Source: Collimonas rhizosphaerae
Lineage (GTDB): Bacteria > Pseudomonadota > Gammaproteobacteria > Burkholderiales > Burkholderiaceae_D
Direction of reading: 5' to 3'
DNA: 64,000 nt
NCBI RefSeq assembly: GCF_038896935.1
Contig: NZ_JBANDC010000019.1
Location: 54,530-118,529 of the forward strand
The notes beneath the pieces are model-generated. The model was not told the DNA's origin. It saw only the letters and a program-made list of their open reading frames with translations, and did no database searches. Below are positions 52,636-60,722 of the stretch, piece by piece. How positions within the stretch are numbered: position 1 is the stretch's first letter; each line of letters begins with the position of its first letter. The position numbers and the translations under genes were made by a program.

Positions 52636-53040
52636 TGCCTTTTGACTGGGTGCTGATCCGTTTCGACTTTCTGACGTTACGAACCAGGATACGATAAATC
52701 CTGGCCAATTCCATTCGGAAAATAATTGGCATCCTGTTGTATTTGATGCGGCTCAATATTTACTTATTCATGATGGATTTGAAAACTCTTGTGAAATGCC
52801 ATGCAAGCCAATAGACAGGCTGCTTGCCTGTCCCTAATATCCCTATAAATCATTCCTATGGCAATTCAGCTTTCTGGAGTACGCAGCTCCGCTGATTGTC
52901 ATTCATGAGCTCTGGGCAGTTGCCGACTGTCGCCACTCCGTTGCCATATCCGTGTCGTCAAATGCTGTGCGATGCCGTAACAAAAGCAAGACGGGACACA
53001 ATGATTTTTTTGAAATTTCCGGCATAGAAAGCTGTCGAAT
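52636..53040. other. Gene-free AT-richer stretch
   Basis: 405 bp with no coding frame that I can support. Marks the boundary between the metabolic genes and the regulator/adhesin module. Confidence 0.5.
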
Positions 53041-53295
53041 ATGCAAATCACTAAAAAACCCGGCACAGCCAGGGACCAGGACGGAACATGGAGCCATGCG
53101 GCGTTAAAGGCCGAACATGTGGCGCTGGTCAACGCCGGCAGCATTGCGCCTACTCGGATGCTGGCCAACAGATATGCCGTTTCTGTAACAACGATCAAGG
53201 AAATCTTGGCTGAAAATGCTATCGCAAATGCGAGCAACGATCCTCCGATTCTTCACTGCCATGATCCGTTTGGACGTTGCAAAAGCATGGTTTGA
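53041..53295 (+). CDS. Hypothetical small protein, possible HTH
   Basis: 84 aa, unrecognised. The middle segment SIAPTRMLANRYAVSVTTIKEIL has the spacing of a helix-turn-helix (helix, turn at YAVS, second helix). Ends with an odd HCHDPFGRCKSMV tail with two cysteines and two histidines. Weak ribosome site. The following 276 bp, with a 72-codon frame at 53314, are not supported. Confidence 0.4.
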   Translation: MQITKKPGTARDQDGTWSHAALKAEHVALVNAGSIAPTRMLANRYAVSVTTIKEILAENAIANASNDPPILHCHDPFGRCKSMV

Positions 53296-53571
53296 GCTTC
53301 CTCTTATCAAGCAATGACTCAAGAAACCGCATCCCGCATGAAAACATCGAAGACGGCAAGCAAACCTGCGCCACAAGAGCCGGAGCTAGCCACTGACGGC
53401 CGCTCATCTGTCTTTCCTGCAGCGCCTACATTGTTTTCAATGAACTATACGAGGCCCACTTACCGGAGTGAGGTACAAGTCAGCTATTCCTGGGTTTTAA
53501 GGCCAGTGCCAATTGCATGGTCAAAAATATAGCCGGTTTGGAATGAATGGATAGAGGGAGTTGATAATTTC

Positions 53572-54015
53572 ATGAAAATAGCGACGAAACCGCTGCTGCT
53601 GCTTTTGCTGGCATTTGGCGGAAACCTGCTGGCATACGCACAAGAAGACAACTGGGGAAACTTGAATAACCAGGCCGTGGCACTGAGCCGGCAAGGACAG
53701 TTTTCCGCCGCTATCGCCGCGGAAAAGACAGCTCTCCAAGTCATCCAGGGAACTGCCGCCTCGCTCCCTCTGGATATTGCGGGAATAATGAGTAATCTAG
53801 GGTGGCTATATTCCACCCAGAAACAATACACGCTGGCCGAGTCGTTTCTCAAGCGAACACTGGCGATAAGGGAGCGGATACTTGGTCAAGATCATCCGGA
53901 TGTCGTCAACACGCTCAGTCAGTTGGCCTTGGTGTACCGCCAGACAGGAAGAGAAGAAAGCGCCGAGTCCGTGGAAAAGCGTGCCGCCGCTATTCTTGCG
54001 TCACAACCTCATTGA
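53572..54015 (+). CDS. Exported TPR protein
   Basis: 147 aa with a signal peptide (KIATKPLLLLLLAFGGNLLAYAQED) and at least two kinesin-light-chain-type TPR units: NNQAVALSRQGQFSAAIAAEKTALQVI and LGWLYSTQKQYTLAESFLKRTLAIRE, followed by LSQLALVYRQTGREESAE. Periplasmic protein-interaction module. It is placed directly before three cytosolic winged-helix/TPR regulators, so it may be part of their system; direct link not shown. Confidence 0.7.
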   Translation: MKIATKPLLLLLLAFGGNLLAYAQEDNWGNLNNQAVALSRQGQFSAAIAAEKTALQVIQGTAASLPLDIAGIMSNLGWLYSTQKQYTLAESFLKRTLAIRERILGQDHPDVVNTLSQLALVYRQTGREESAESVEKRAAAILASQPH

Positions 54016-54173
54016 CAGGCTGAAATGCCTGACGATTGACGATGATATTGCCTACGATAAGCTGTGGGCAAGAATTGCGGCCGGCCATGTGGGAAGCCAT
54101 TGCGAGGGAAGTCCAGTTATCGTGCAAATTCCAAGGGGAAATGTAACAATCGGCACTGCATAGTCGATAGAAT

Positions 54174-55580
54174 ATGAGTGATGCAAATTTGGCTGTCGAT
54201 GATTGCAAAAATTGCATGAAATATTTTGGATCACTCGAAATGCATAACTCATCAGGCGCACTTGCCGATATAGATCCCGTGTCAGCCGGATTCGCTACAG
54301 ACCGGGATGGTTTTGTTTCTTACAAAAACTCGCTCCTGTTTTTACCGCCCAAGGAACGCGGCGCTTTCCGTCTGTTGCTCAATGCCTGGCCGAAAATCGT
54401 TTCAAAAGAAGATTTTTCAAAAAATGTCTGGGCAGGGCGCATGTCAGACGAAAGTTTGGCGCGCTGTATTACGCAATTGCGCCGAGCTCTCTCCAGTCTT
54501 GGCGTCGTGCAGATCGATTCCTTTTATGGCCAAGGTTATCGCCTGGCGATTCTGTCGGATAAAGTGCGGCGCTTGTCAGGCGCGCCGGCGACGGTTCCTC
54601 CACACAAATCCGATGCGGTAAAACCCCATGCAGCGCTGGTCGAGGCTTGCATCCACGCCCGGCAACTACTTGAACGTCGTTCGCAGGACGCCTTTTCCCA
54701 AGCGGAAGCTATACTCAAAAATGTCATCGTCAAGGCTCCCGACTATATGATGGCCAAGCTCCTGCTCGCACAATACGTGGCCGAGCGGGGTTTTTTTGAT
54801 GCGAATATACAGCGCTCCCAAATTGACGATGCCCTTGGCCTGTTAAGACATGTCCAAGAGGCCGAGCCGTATCTGCAAGGTTTGCAATCACTGACAGGCC
54901 ATCTTCTTGATTGCAAGTGGCATTTTGATGAGGCTAGGGGCGCACACGAACAGGCCTTGCAAATGTCGCCCGACGATGACGTCGCCTATTATCGCTACGG
55001 TTATCATCTGATCTACACCAATGCCTCATCCGAAGCCGTCGACGCTTTCCGTTTCGCGGCTCAACTCAATCCGTTCTCACCGAACATTGCCACTATGCTG
55101 GTGCGTGCCTGCGCTTGCGCAAACATGGATCCAGCCGAAGTATTAGCGCAAGCACGAAGCGCATATTCATCTCATCCGGATAGTCCTTGGACATACGTGA
55201 ATCTGCTCTACACGCTAGCCTGGGTGGATCCGCAACCGGAAGTCGCCCATGCCGCACGTCATTTCGTACAAAAGAACCGCTATGCGCACGCCCTGACGTC
55301 GAGGGCCGTGGCATACGTACTTGCGCGTTGCGGCGACCATGCCGGGGCGCTGGAAGTCATTGAAAAGCATAGCAGTGTCCATGGGATACACCTGGCGGCT
55401 TTGGTTGCAATGGGAATGCTGGACGAGGCAATGATAAAAGTGAAAGCTGCTGCTGAAACCGGATTTGGCGTCTTGCCCTTTTTACTCAATGTTCCTGAAA
55501 ACTCTGCACTGAAACAACACCCTGACTATCCCCAGGTACATGCGAAAGTATTTTCCCGCATGCCCGGAAAACAAATTTAG
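54174..55580 (+). CDS. Winged-helix/TPR transcriptional regulator, paralogue 1 (HilA-like)
   Basis: 468 aa. Residues about 38-125 form an OmpR/PhoB-type winged helix: LLFLPPKERGAFRLLLNAWP, recognition helix SDESLARCITQLRRALS and wing VQIDSFYGQGYRLAIL. The rest (about 155-465) is helical TPR-like (LEACIHARQLLERRSQDAF, ARGAHEQALQMSPDDDVAYY, RYGYHLIYTN). Same architecture as HilA-type regulators. No membrane span, no phosphoreceiver domain, so signal input is unknown. First copy of a tandem pair; probably regulates the nearby adhesin or itself. Confidence 0.85.
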   Translation: MSDANLAVDDCKNCMKYFGSLEMHNSSGALADIDPVSAGFATDRDGFVSYKNSLLFLPPKERGAFRLLLNAWPKIVSKEDFSKNVWAGRMSDESLARCITQLRRALSSLGVVQIDSFYGQGYRLAILSDKVRRLSGAPATVPPHKSDAVKPHAALVEACIHARQLLERRSQDAFSQAEAILKNVIVKAPDYMMAKLLLAQYVAERGFFDANIQRSQIDDALGLLRHVQEAEPYLQGLQSLTGHLLDCKWHFDEARGAHEQALQMSPDDDVAYYRYGYHLIYTNASSEAVDAFRFAAQLNPFSPNIATMLVRACACANMDPAEVLAQARSAYSSHPDSPWTYVNLLYTLAWVDPQPEVAHAARHFVQKNRYAHALTSRAVAYVLARCGDHAGALEVIEKHSSVHGIHLAALVAMGMLDEAMIKVKAAAETGFGVLPFLLNVPENSALKQHPDYPQVHAKVFSRMPGKQI

Positions 55581-55716
55581 CGGCAATTTGTATATAACGT
55601 TTCGGTTTCGGCTACCTGCGTTTCTACCCATGTGGGGAGCCATTGCGAGGAAAGTCGCGCTATCGTGAAAATTCCAAGGGGAAATGCAACAACCAGCACT
55701 GCATAGTCGATAGAAT

Positions 55717-57114
55717 ATGAGTGATGCAAATTTGGCTGTCGATTGCAAAAATCGCATGAAATATTTTGGATCACTCGAAATGCATAACTCATCAGGCGCA
55801 CTTGCCGATATAGATCCCGTATCAGCCGGATTCGATATAGACCGGGATGGTTTTGTTTCTTACAAAAACTCGCTCCTGTTTTTACCGCCCAAGGAACGCG
55901 GCGCTTTCCGTCTGTTGCTCAATGCCTGGCCTAAAGTCGTTTTAAAAGAAGACTTTTCAAAAAATGTCTGGGCAGGGCGCATGTCGGATGAAAGTTTGGC
56001 GCGCTGTATTACGCAACTGCGCCGAGGCCTCTCCAATATTGGCGTCGCGCAGATCGATTCCTTTTATGGCCAGGGTTATCGTCTGACGATTTTGTCGGAC
56101 AAAGTGCGGCGATTATCCGTTGTGCCGGCGACAATTCCTCCACGCAAATCCGATGCGGTAAAGCCCCATGCAGCGCTGGTAGAGGCTTGCATCCACGCCC
56201 GGCAATTACTGGAACGCCGGTCGTTGGATGCCTTTTCCCAAGCGGAAGCCATACTCAAAAATGTCATCGCCAAGGCCCCCGACTATATGGTGGCCAAGCT
56301 CCTGCTCGCGCAATACGTAGCCGAGAGGGCGTTTTTTGACGGGAATATACAGCGCTCGCAAATCGACGATGCCCTTGGCCAGTTAAGGTTCGTTCAAGAA
56401 GCCGAGCCGTATTTGCAAGGCCTGCAGTCGCAGATAGGCTACCTCCTCGATTGCAAGTGGCATTTCGATGAAGCCAGGGGCGCGCACGAACAGGCGTTGC
56501 AAATGTCGCCCGACGATGACGTCGCCTATTATCGTTATGGTTTTCATCTACTGACCAGCAATGCTCCGTCCGAGGCAGTCAGTGCTTTGCATTCTGCCGT
56601 CCAGCTCAATCCATTCTCCCCGAATATGGCCGTCGGACTGGTACGTGCCTACGCTTGTGCAAATATGGATCCGGCCGAAGTGCTGGTTCACGCGCGAAGC
56701 GCATATTCATCTCATCCGGATAGTCCCTCGACTTATGTGAATCTGCTCTACACGCTAGCCTGGGTGGACCCGCAACCGGAAGTCGCCCATGCCGCACGTC
56801 ATTTCGTGGAAAAGAACCGCTATGCGCACGCTCTCTCGTCGAGGGCCGTGGCATACATACTTGCGCGTTGCGGCGACCATGCCGGGGCGCTGGAAATCAT
56901 TGAGAAGCACAGCAGTGTCCATGGCATACACCTGGCGGCGTTAACTGCCATGGGCATGCTTGACGAAGGAATGGCGAAGGTGAGGGCGGCCGCTGAAACC
57001 GGATTTGGCGTCCTGCCTTTTTCACTCAGCGTTCCGGAATGCGCGGCGCTGAAACAACATCCGGATTACGCTGAGGTACACGCCAAGGTATTTGGCCGCG
57101 TGCCTGCGAAGTGA
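55717..57114 (+). CDS. Winged-helix/TPR transcriptional regulator, paralogue 2
   Basis: 465 aa and very similar to paralogue 1 over its full length; the recognition helix differs at few positions (ITQLRRGLSNIG for ITQLRRALSSLG), so both should bind the same DNA. Most changes are in the TPR part (TSNAPSEAVSALHSAVQL against TNASSEAVDAFRFAAQL), which may alter the protein or signal they sense. The duplication includes the putative promoter, so both are expected to be expressed. Confidence 0.85.
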   Translation: MSDANLAVDCKNRMKYFGSLEMHNSSGALADIDPVSAGFDIDRDGFVSYKNSLLFLPPKERGAFRLLLNAWPKVVLKEDFSKNVWAGRMSDESLARCITQLRRGLSNIGVAQIDSFYGQGYRLTILSDKVRRLSVVPATIPPRKSDAVKPHAALVEACIHARQLLERRSLDAFSQAEAILKNVIAKAPDYMVAKLLLAQYVAERAFFDGNIQRSQIDDALGQLRFVQEAEPYLQGLQSQIGYLLDCKWHFDEARGAHEQALQMSPDDDVAYYRYGFHLLTSNAPSEAVSALHSAVQLNPFSPNMAVGLVRAYACANMDPAEVLVHARSAYSSHPDSPSTYVNLLYTLAWVDPQPEVAHAARHFVEKNRYAHALSSRAVAYILARCGDHAGALEIIEKHSSVHGIHLAALTAMGMLDEGMAKVRAAAETGFGVLPFSLSVPECAALKQHPDYAEVHAKVFGRVPAK

Positions 57115-57259
57115 GCAACGGCGCAATGAAAGAACATTGACGCCATATTTTCCGGCGCTGGAGCTGCCGTCGCCATTTCTTCCGGAAAGACTAGTCGCCA
57201 ATATTCGAAAGCGCGGTCTTTCGTAACGGACGATGCCCTTGGTTTTCTGCCTGAAGAAA

Positions 57260-57544
57260 TCAAGGCGCCTCTATAACGATCAACGATGCCGCGTAGTCGA
57301 TGGTTTTCTTGTAAGCCGGCAGGCTGGGATGCGTGAGATTGCTCAAGGTCGTTAACCGATTTTTGAAAGCCAATAAATTGGATTCCGGATCACCTGCTTT
57401 TTCCAGGATGAGATAGCGGCAAACTCCGTTGATGACAACATGCACCTGGCCGATGACATTCGCACCGTAAAGCGTAAGCGCTGCCAGCTTCAAGATTTCA
57501 TCGACGCGTTCGTCGAGCACTTTGTCGTCCGTGATCATTTCCAT
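57260..57544 (-). CDS. Hypothetical protein
   Basis: 94 aa on the opposite strand between regulator paralogues, with no recognised domain. Composition is helix-strand mixed (ERVDEILKLAALTLYGANVIGQ, CRYLILEKAG, TIDYAASLIVIE). Start at 57544 or at Met3; no good ribosome site visible, so support is moderate. No signal peptide. Confidence 0.42.
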   Translation of the reverse strand: MEMITDDKVLDERVDEILKLAALTLYGANVIGQVHVVINGVCRYLILEKAGDPESNLLAFKNRLTTLSNLTHPSLPAYKKTIDYAASLIVIEAP

Positions 57545-57675
57545 ATGACTTATAACCCGTGGTAGTCGAGTCGTTCATCCTAGAGATCAAGGCGCTTGCA
57601 GTCCATTCGTTTGTGCGTGCTTTCACAATGGTTGTCAATTTCCATATCGTTTGGTCAGACTCTTGCCTGCCGGCA

Positions 57676-57834
57676 CGCATTTCATTCTTTTCGTTGCTTT
57701 TCGAAAACGATCTTCGCGTCACATCTTCTCCTGGTTCGCAGATGCCACAAATGATGACGTCTTCTTGATGATTTCGTTAATCATTGTTTTCGTATGTCAC
57801 ACGAAGAAAATAATCACCTATATTCCATTCAATG
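57676..57834 (+). promoter_or_regulatory. Upstream element E1 (copy of E2 before the adhesin)
   Basis: About 160 bp before the transposase-derived gene that aligns with 60423-60597 before the adhesin. Best shared block: ACAAATG-(N8)-CTTC-y-TGATG-r-TTTCGTTAA-k-CATTGTT, with looser similarity on both sides (CGCATTT ... CTTTT at the start; CCTA-y-ATT at the end). No other repeat of it seen in the window. Reads as a duplicated promoter/operator. Confidence 0.5.
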
Positions 57835-57883
57835 CCGGCTGCGCGGCAGTTGGGTCAAATCTCTTATTTGATGGGCGTTAATC

Positions 57884-58348
57884 ATGATTCTTCGGGATGA
57901 TCAGTGGGAAAAATTAGAACCGTTGTTGCTTGGTAAGAAAGGCGCGCCGGGAGTAAGCGGGCGCAATAACCGGTTATTTATCGAGGCCGTGCTTTTGCAT
58001 GTCTCCGATCGTCGCTGCTGGAGCGAATTATCATCCGAATTCGGAGGATGGAATGCCATTTATATGCGGTTTAGACGGTGGAACCAAAGCGGCTTCTGGC
58101 GCCAGATAGTGCAGGACCTGGATGGCCAGGGGGAACTGCGTATCGCAATGGAGAAGATTGCCGAATATGCCGATCAGCAAACAGAAGATGCTGTCAGAAG
58201 AAAGACCAGGAAAGTTGAACGTGAAATTTATGCAGCCTCAGTAAATTCGCTGAGAAGGGGCTTGGAAAAATATAATGAAAGTGAGGCCGGCGTGACCTGG
58301 CTGTCATTGGTAGGGCCACTTAAAGACAATGGGGGCATGAATCTTTGA
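57884..58348 (+). CDS. Stand-alone IS5-type transposase N-terminal domain protein
   Basis: 154 aa. Residues 1-95 (LRDDQWEKLEPLLLG, NNRLFIEAVLLHVSDRRCW, GGWNAIYMRFRRWNQSGFW) match the DUF4096 N-terminal region of IS5-family transposases, which binds the element's ends. The DDE catalytic part that should follow is missing; the last 60 residues are charged helix unrelated to a transposase. No inverted repeats or target duplication are visible around it, and a small gene follows with its own ribosome site. It is probably an exapted DNA-binding protein, not a broken IS. Confidence 0.62.
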   Translation: MILRDDQWEKLEPLLLGKKGAPGVSGRNNRLFIEAVLLHVSDRRCWSELSSEFGGWNAIYMRFRRWNQSGFWRQIVQDLDGQGELRIAMEKIAEYADQQTEDAVRRKTRKVEREIYAASVNSLRRGLEKYNESEAGVTWLSLVGPLKDNGGMNL

Positions 58349-58408
58349 TGCCGGGCGAAAGAGGCTGAATTTCCATGTAGGCTGATTTGAAAATTTTTGG
58401 AGAAATTG

Positions 58409-58585
58409 ATGGCTGAATTTCAGGTTGCCGATGAAGGAATCGGTACTGACATTTGCGGACCTGCGGCCAGGGATACATGCCTAGCCATGGCGAGAAAAAA
58501 AGTCGAGGCGCGCCGAATGCTTGAGGATGTGCTGGAAGAAAGCAGGCAACGCCGTGCCGACTGGAACAGCCTGCATGAGTCATGA
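58409..58585 (+). CDS. Hypothetical small protein
   Basis: 58 aa, start MAEFQVADEG with GGAG 6 bp upstream. Acidic N-terminus, then a single charged helix (ARKKVEARRMLEDVLEESRQRR). It follows the transposase-derived gene by 60 bp and could share its transcript. Not recognised. Confidence 0.45.
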   Translation: MAEFQVADEGIGTDICGPAARDTCLAMARKKVEARRMLEDVLEESRQRRADWNSLHES

Positions 58586-58885
58586 GGATCGTGGTTACCT
58601 CGCAACCAATGATTATGTCTTTATGATGATTTTGCAAGGCAGTGCGCATTGTCGTTACAAAGGATCAAAGTGCATATAGCATTGCAAGAAGCTTGGCAGG
58701 GCAGGGAAGAAAAGATAATTTTTCCTGGTTAAATCAATTCAAAAAATATTGAATATAAAACGGCCTTCAATATTGTTTACCTGATTGAGCCCCGTGTCGT
58801 TGAACCTGGCGATGATCGTGGTTGGGGGAATGTCAGGCAGCTGGAGATAAGGCGATAGTTGTTTTCGAATTTTATAAGAAGAAAA
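58586..58885. other. Intergenic AT-rich stretch before paralogue 3
   Basis: 300 bp without a gene. AT-rich; contains the promoter of the third regulator but no match to elements E1/E2 or to the upstream DNA of paralogues 1 and 2. Confidence 0.5.
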
Positions 58886-60214
58886 ATGCAACACTGGCAT
58901 CGTCACACTCCGGGCATTGCTCCCGAATCCGTTGGATTTACAGTCGATCAGCATGGATTTGTGGCTTATAACAATGCGATACTCGATTTGCCGCCTAAGG
59001 AGAGAGGGGCATTAAGTCTTTTGCTGAGCGCCTGGCCGAAGTCGGTGTCAAAGAAGGATTTTGCCCTGCATGTATGGAATGGGCGGATGTCGAATGAAAG
59101 TCTCGCGCGTTGCATGGCGCAGCTACGGCGGGTGCTCTCGCATATCGGCATGATAAAAATCGATTCATTGTATGGGCTCGGATATCGCCTGACCATCCTG
59201 CCGGAGACTGTGGACGCCTCGGCCCGGTTGCTATCGGACCGCGGCCGCCAATCCGCCGCGGCCAAGGTGCATCCTTCAATAACGGCTGCCTGCCTCTACG
59301 CGCAACAAATTCTCCAGAATCATTCGCCAGCTGCCTATGACCGAGCCGAATCGATCATCAACGATGTCGTCTCTCAAGCCCCTGATTACATTCCGGCGAA
59401 ACTGGTATTGGTCCAATGCATGGCCAATCGTGCGATCAACGGGATGCCTGGCTGCCCGAGGGCGATTGACGAAGCGCTGGAAATACTGGCTTCTATCGAG
59501 CGCACCGAGCCTGGCGCATCGGATTTGCAGTCACAAAAGGCTTATCTTCTCGACGGCAAGTGGCAGTTTGATGAAGCCCTGCTCATGCATGAGCAAGCGT
59601 TGCTTCTGGCGCCGGAAAATCCTTCCACGCATTTCAATTATGGCTTGCACCTGCTCGCGACTGGCGCAACACCCTGCGCCGTCATGGCGTTTCGCTCCGC
59701 CGTCGAACTGAATCCCTTTTCGCCCGAGCAGTCGATCATGCATGCGCGGGCCCTTGCCGCTGCCGGCGCCAGCGTCATCGACATGGTCGAGCACGCGCGC
59801 GAGGCGTATCGCATCCATCCAGACAGCCAGCAAGTCTATCTGTATTTGCTGGGCATGCTGGCGTTTGTGGATCCTCAGCCGGAACTGGCGCACGCCGCGA
59901 GGCAGATTACCTTAAGCCGTTCGTCCTGGATCTACGCTGCGGGAACTATTTCCTATGTGCTTGCGCGATGTGGCGACAGGGCAGCCGCCTTGGAATTGAT
60001 TGATGCGCAGGCGTCTGCCAGCGCCGGCATCCGGGTAACGCATCTGGCGGCCCTGATAGCCCTCGATCTGGTTGACGCAGCGGTGCTCAGGGTGAAAGAG
60101 GCTACGCATGCCGGTTGTGGCCATCTGCCGATTTTGCTGAGCTTTGTCGAAAATTCGGCACTTAAGGAGTGTCCGGAATACCCCGCCATTCTTGCGCGCA
60201 TATTTTCGGGTTAA
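58886..60214 (+). CDS. Winged-helix/TPR transcriptional regulator, paralogue 3
   Basis: 442 aa. Same design as paralogues 1 and 2: winged helix in residues about 15-105 (VGFTVDQHGFVAYNNAI, LPPKERGALSLLLSAWP, recognition helix SNESLARCMAQLRRVLSHIG, wing KIDSLYGLGYRLTIL) and a C-terminal TPR array. The conserved recognition helix predicts overlap in DNA targets with the other two. ATG 58886 is chosen over TTG 58859 (A/G-rich AAGAAG upstream). Closest regulator to the adhesin, 508 bp upstream of it. Confidence 0.83.
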   Translation: MQHWHRHTPGIAPESVGFTVDQHGFVAYNNAILDLPPKERGALSLLLSAWPKSVSKKDFALHVWNGRMSNESLARCMAQLRRVLSHIGMIKIDSLYGLGYRLTILPETVDASARLLSDRGRQSAAAKVHPSITAACLYAQQILQNHSPAAYDRAESIINDVVSQAPDYIPAKLVLVQCMANRAINGMPGCPRAIDEALEILASIERTEPGASDLQSQKAYLLDGKWQFDEALLMHEQALLLAPENPSTHFNYGLHLLATGATPCAVMAFRSAVELNPFSPEQSIMHARALAAAGASVIDMVEHAREAYRIHPDSQQVYLYLLGMLAFVDPQPELAHAARQITLSRSSWIYAAGTISYVLARCGDRAAALELIDAQASASAGIRVTHLAALIALDLVDAAVLRVKEATHAGCGHLPILLSFVENSALKECPEYPAILARIFSG

Positions 60215-60422
60215 TCACTATCCAATACGCGATTCGCGGACGGTCCGTGATTGTCTAGGCCATGCGATGCCTGTCGCGGATGGCTATTTCTCCGATGACA
60301 AGAATATTTTCGCCAGTGGCAGTTGGGTGTTTATAACCCGCCTCGGGCTGTCTTCCCGCATTGCTGGATAAGTCCTCGATACCCCCTTTGCACAATCCAT
60401 CCGGATGCGCTTTCGACAAAAG

Positions 60423-60597
60423 CGCATTTGTCTTTTGCATGGCGTTTTCAATGTGGCGGCTTTTTCAGCAGGTCAATTTTCTTATCTTATCCAATGCAAA
60501 AACAACAAATGCTTACGCCTTCCTGATGGTTTCGTTAAGCATTGTTGGGCGAGGTCGCAACTCCGAAAAAGCCGCCTACATTATCAGTTATTGAATG
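60423..60597 (+). promoter_or_regulatory. Upstream element E2 of the adhesin gene
   Basis: Second copy of the element described at 57676-57834. It lies within the 508-bp gap before the adhesin, ending 125 bp before its ATG. The remainder of the gap (60215-60422, 60598-60722) is AT-rich with no gene. Confidence 0.5.
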
Positions 60598-60722
60598 TGT
60601 TGCTCGCGAATTTAATGCTTCATGACGCGATTATCTCGATTTCAACAAGTCAGATATAGGTGCTTGTGTCGAGCAAATTTCATATGCCTGAATTGAATTG
60701 ACGATTGTTGGGAGATATAAAA

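Larger units (their letters stand above)
54077..57114 (+). repeat. Tandem duplication of regulator gene plus upstream DNA
   Basis: The segment of about 97 bp before 54174 plus that gene recurs about 1.54 kb later before and through 55717-57114. Shared upstream blocks include GGGGAAATG and GCACTGCATAGTCGATAGAAT immediately before both ATGs; the first 150 bp of coding sequence are almost identical apart from one 3-bp deletion in the second copy. Divergence rises toward the 3' ends. The third paralogue at 58886 is older and lacks the upstream match. Confidence 0.85.

Noticed and set aside
53314..53532. 72-codon frame between hypothetical and TPR genes
   Set aside because: Low-complexity, no ribosome site, no motif; treated as non-coding.
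57884..58348. Intact or recently truncated insertion sequence
   Set aside because: No terminal inverted repeats, target duplication or catalytic remains were found around it.
60361..60659. Small overlapping plus frames in the adhesin upstream region
   Set aside because: Two frames overlap with no ribosome sites; similarity to the region at 57.7 kb is better explained by a shared non-coding element, though a decayed small gene cannot be excluded.
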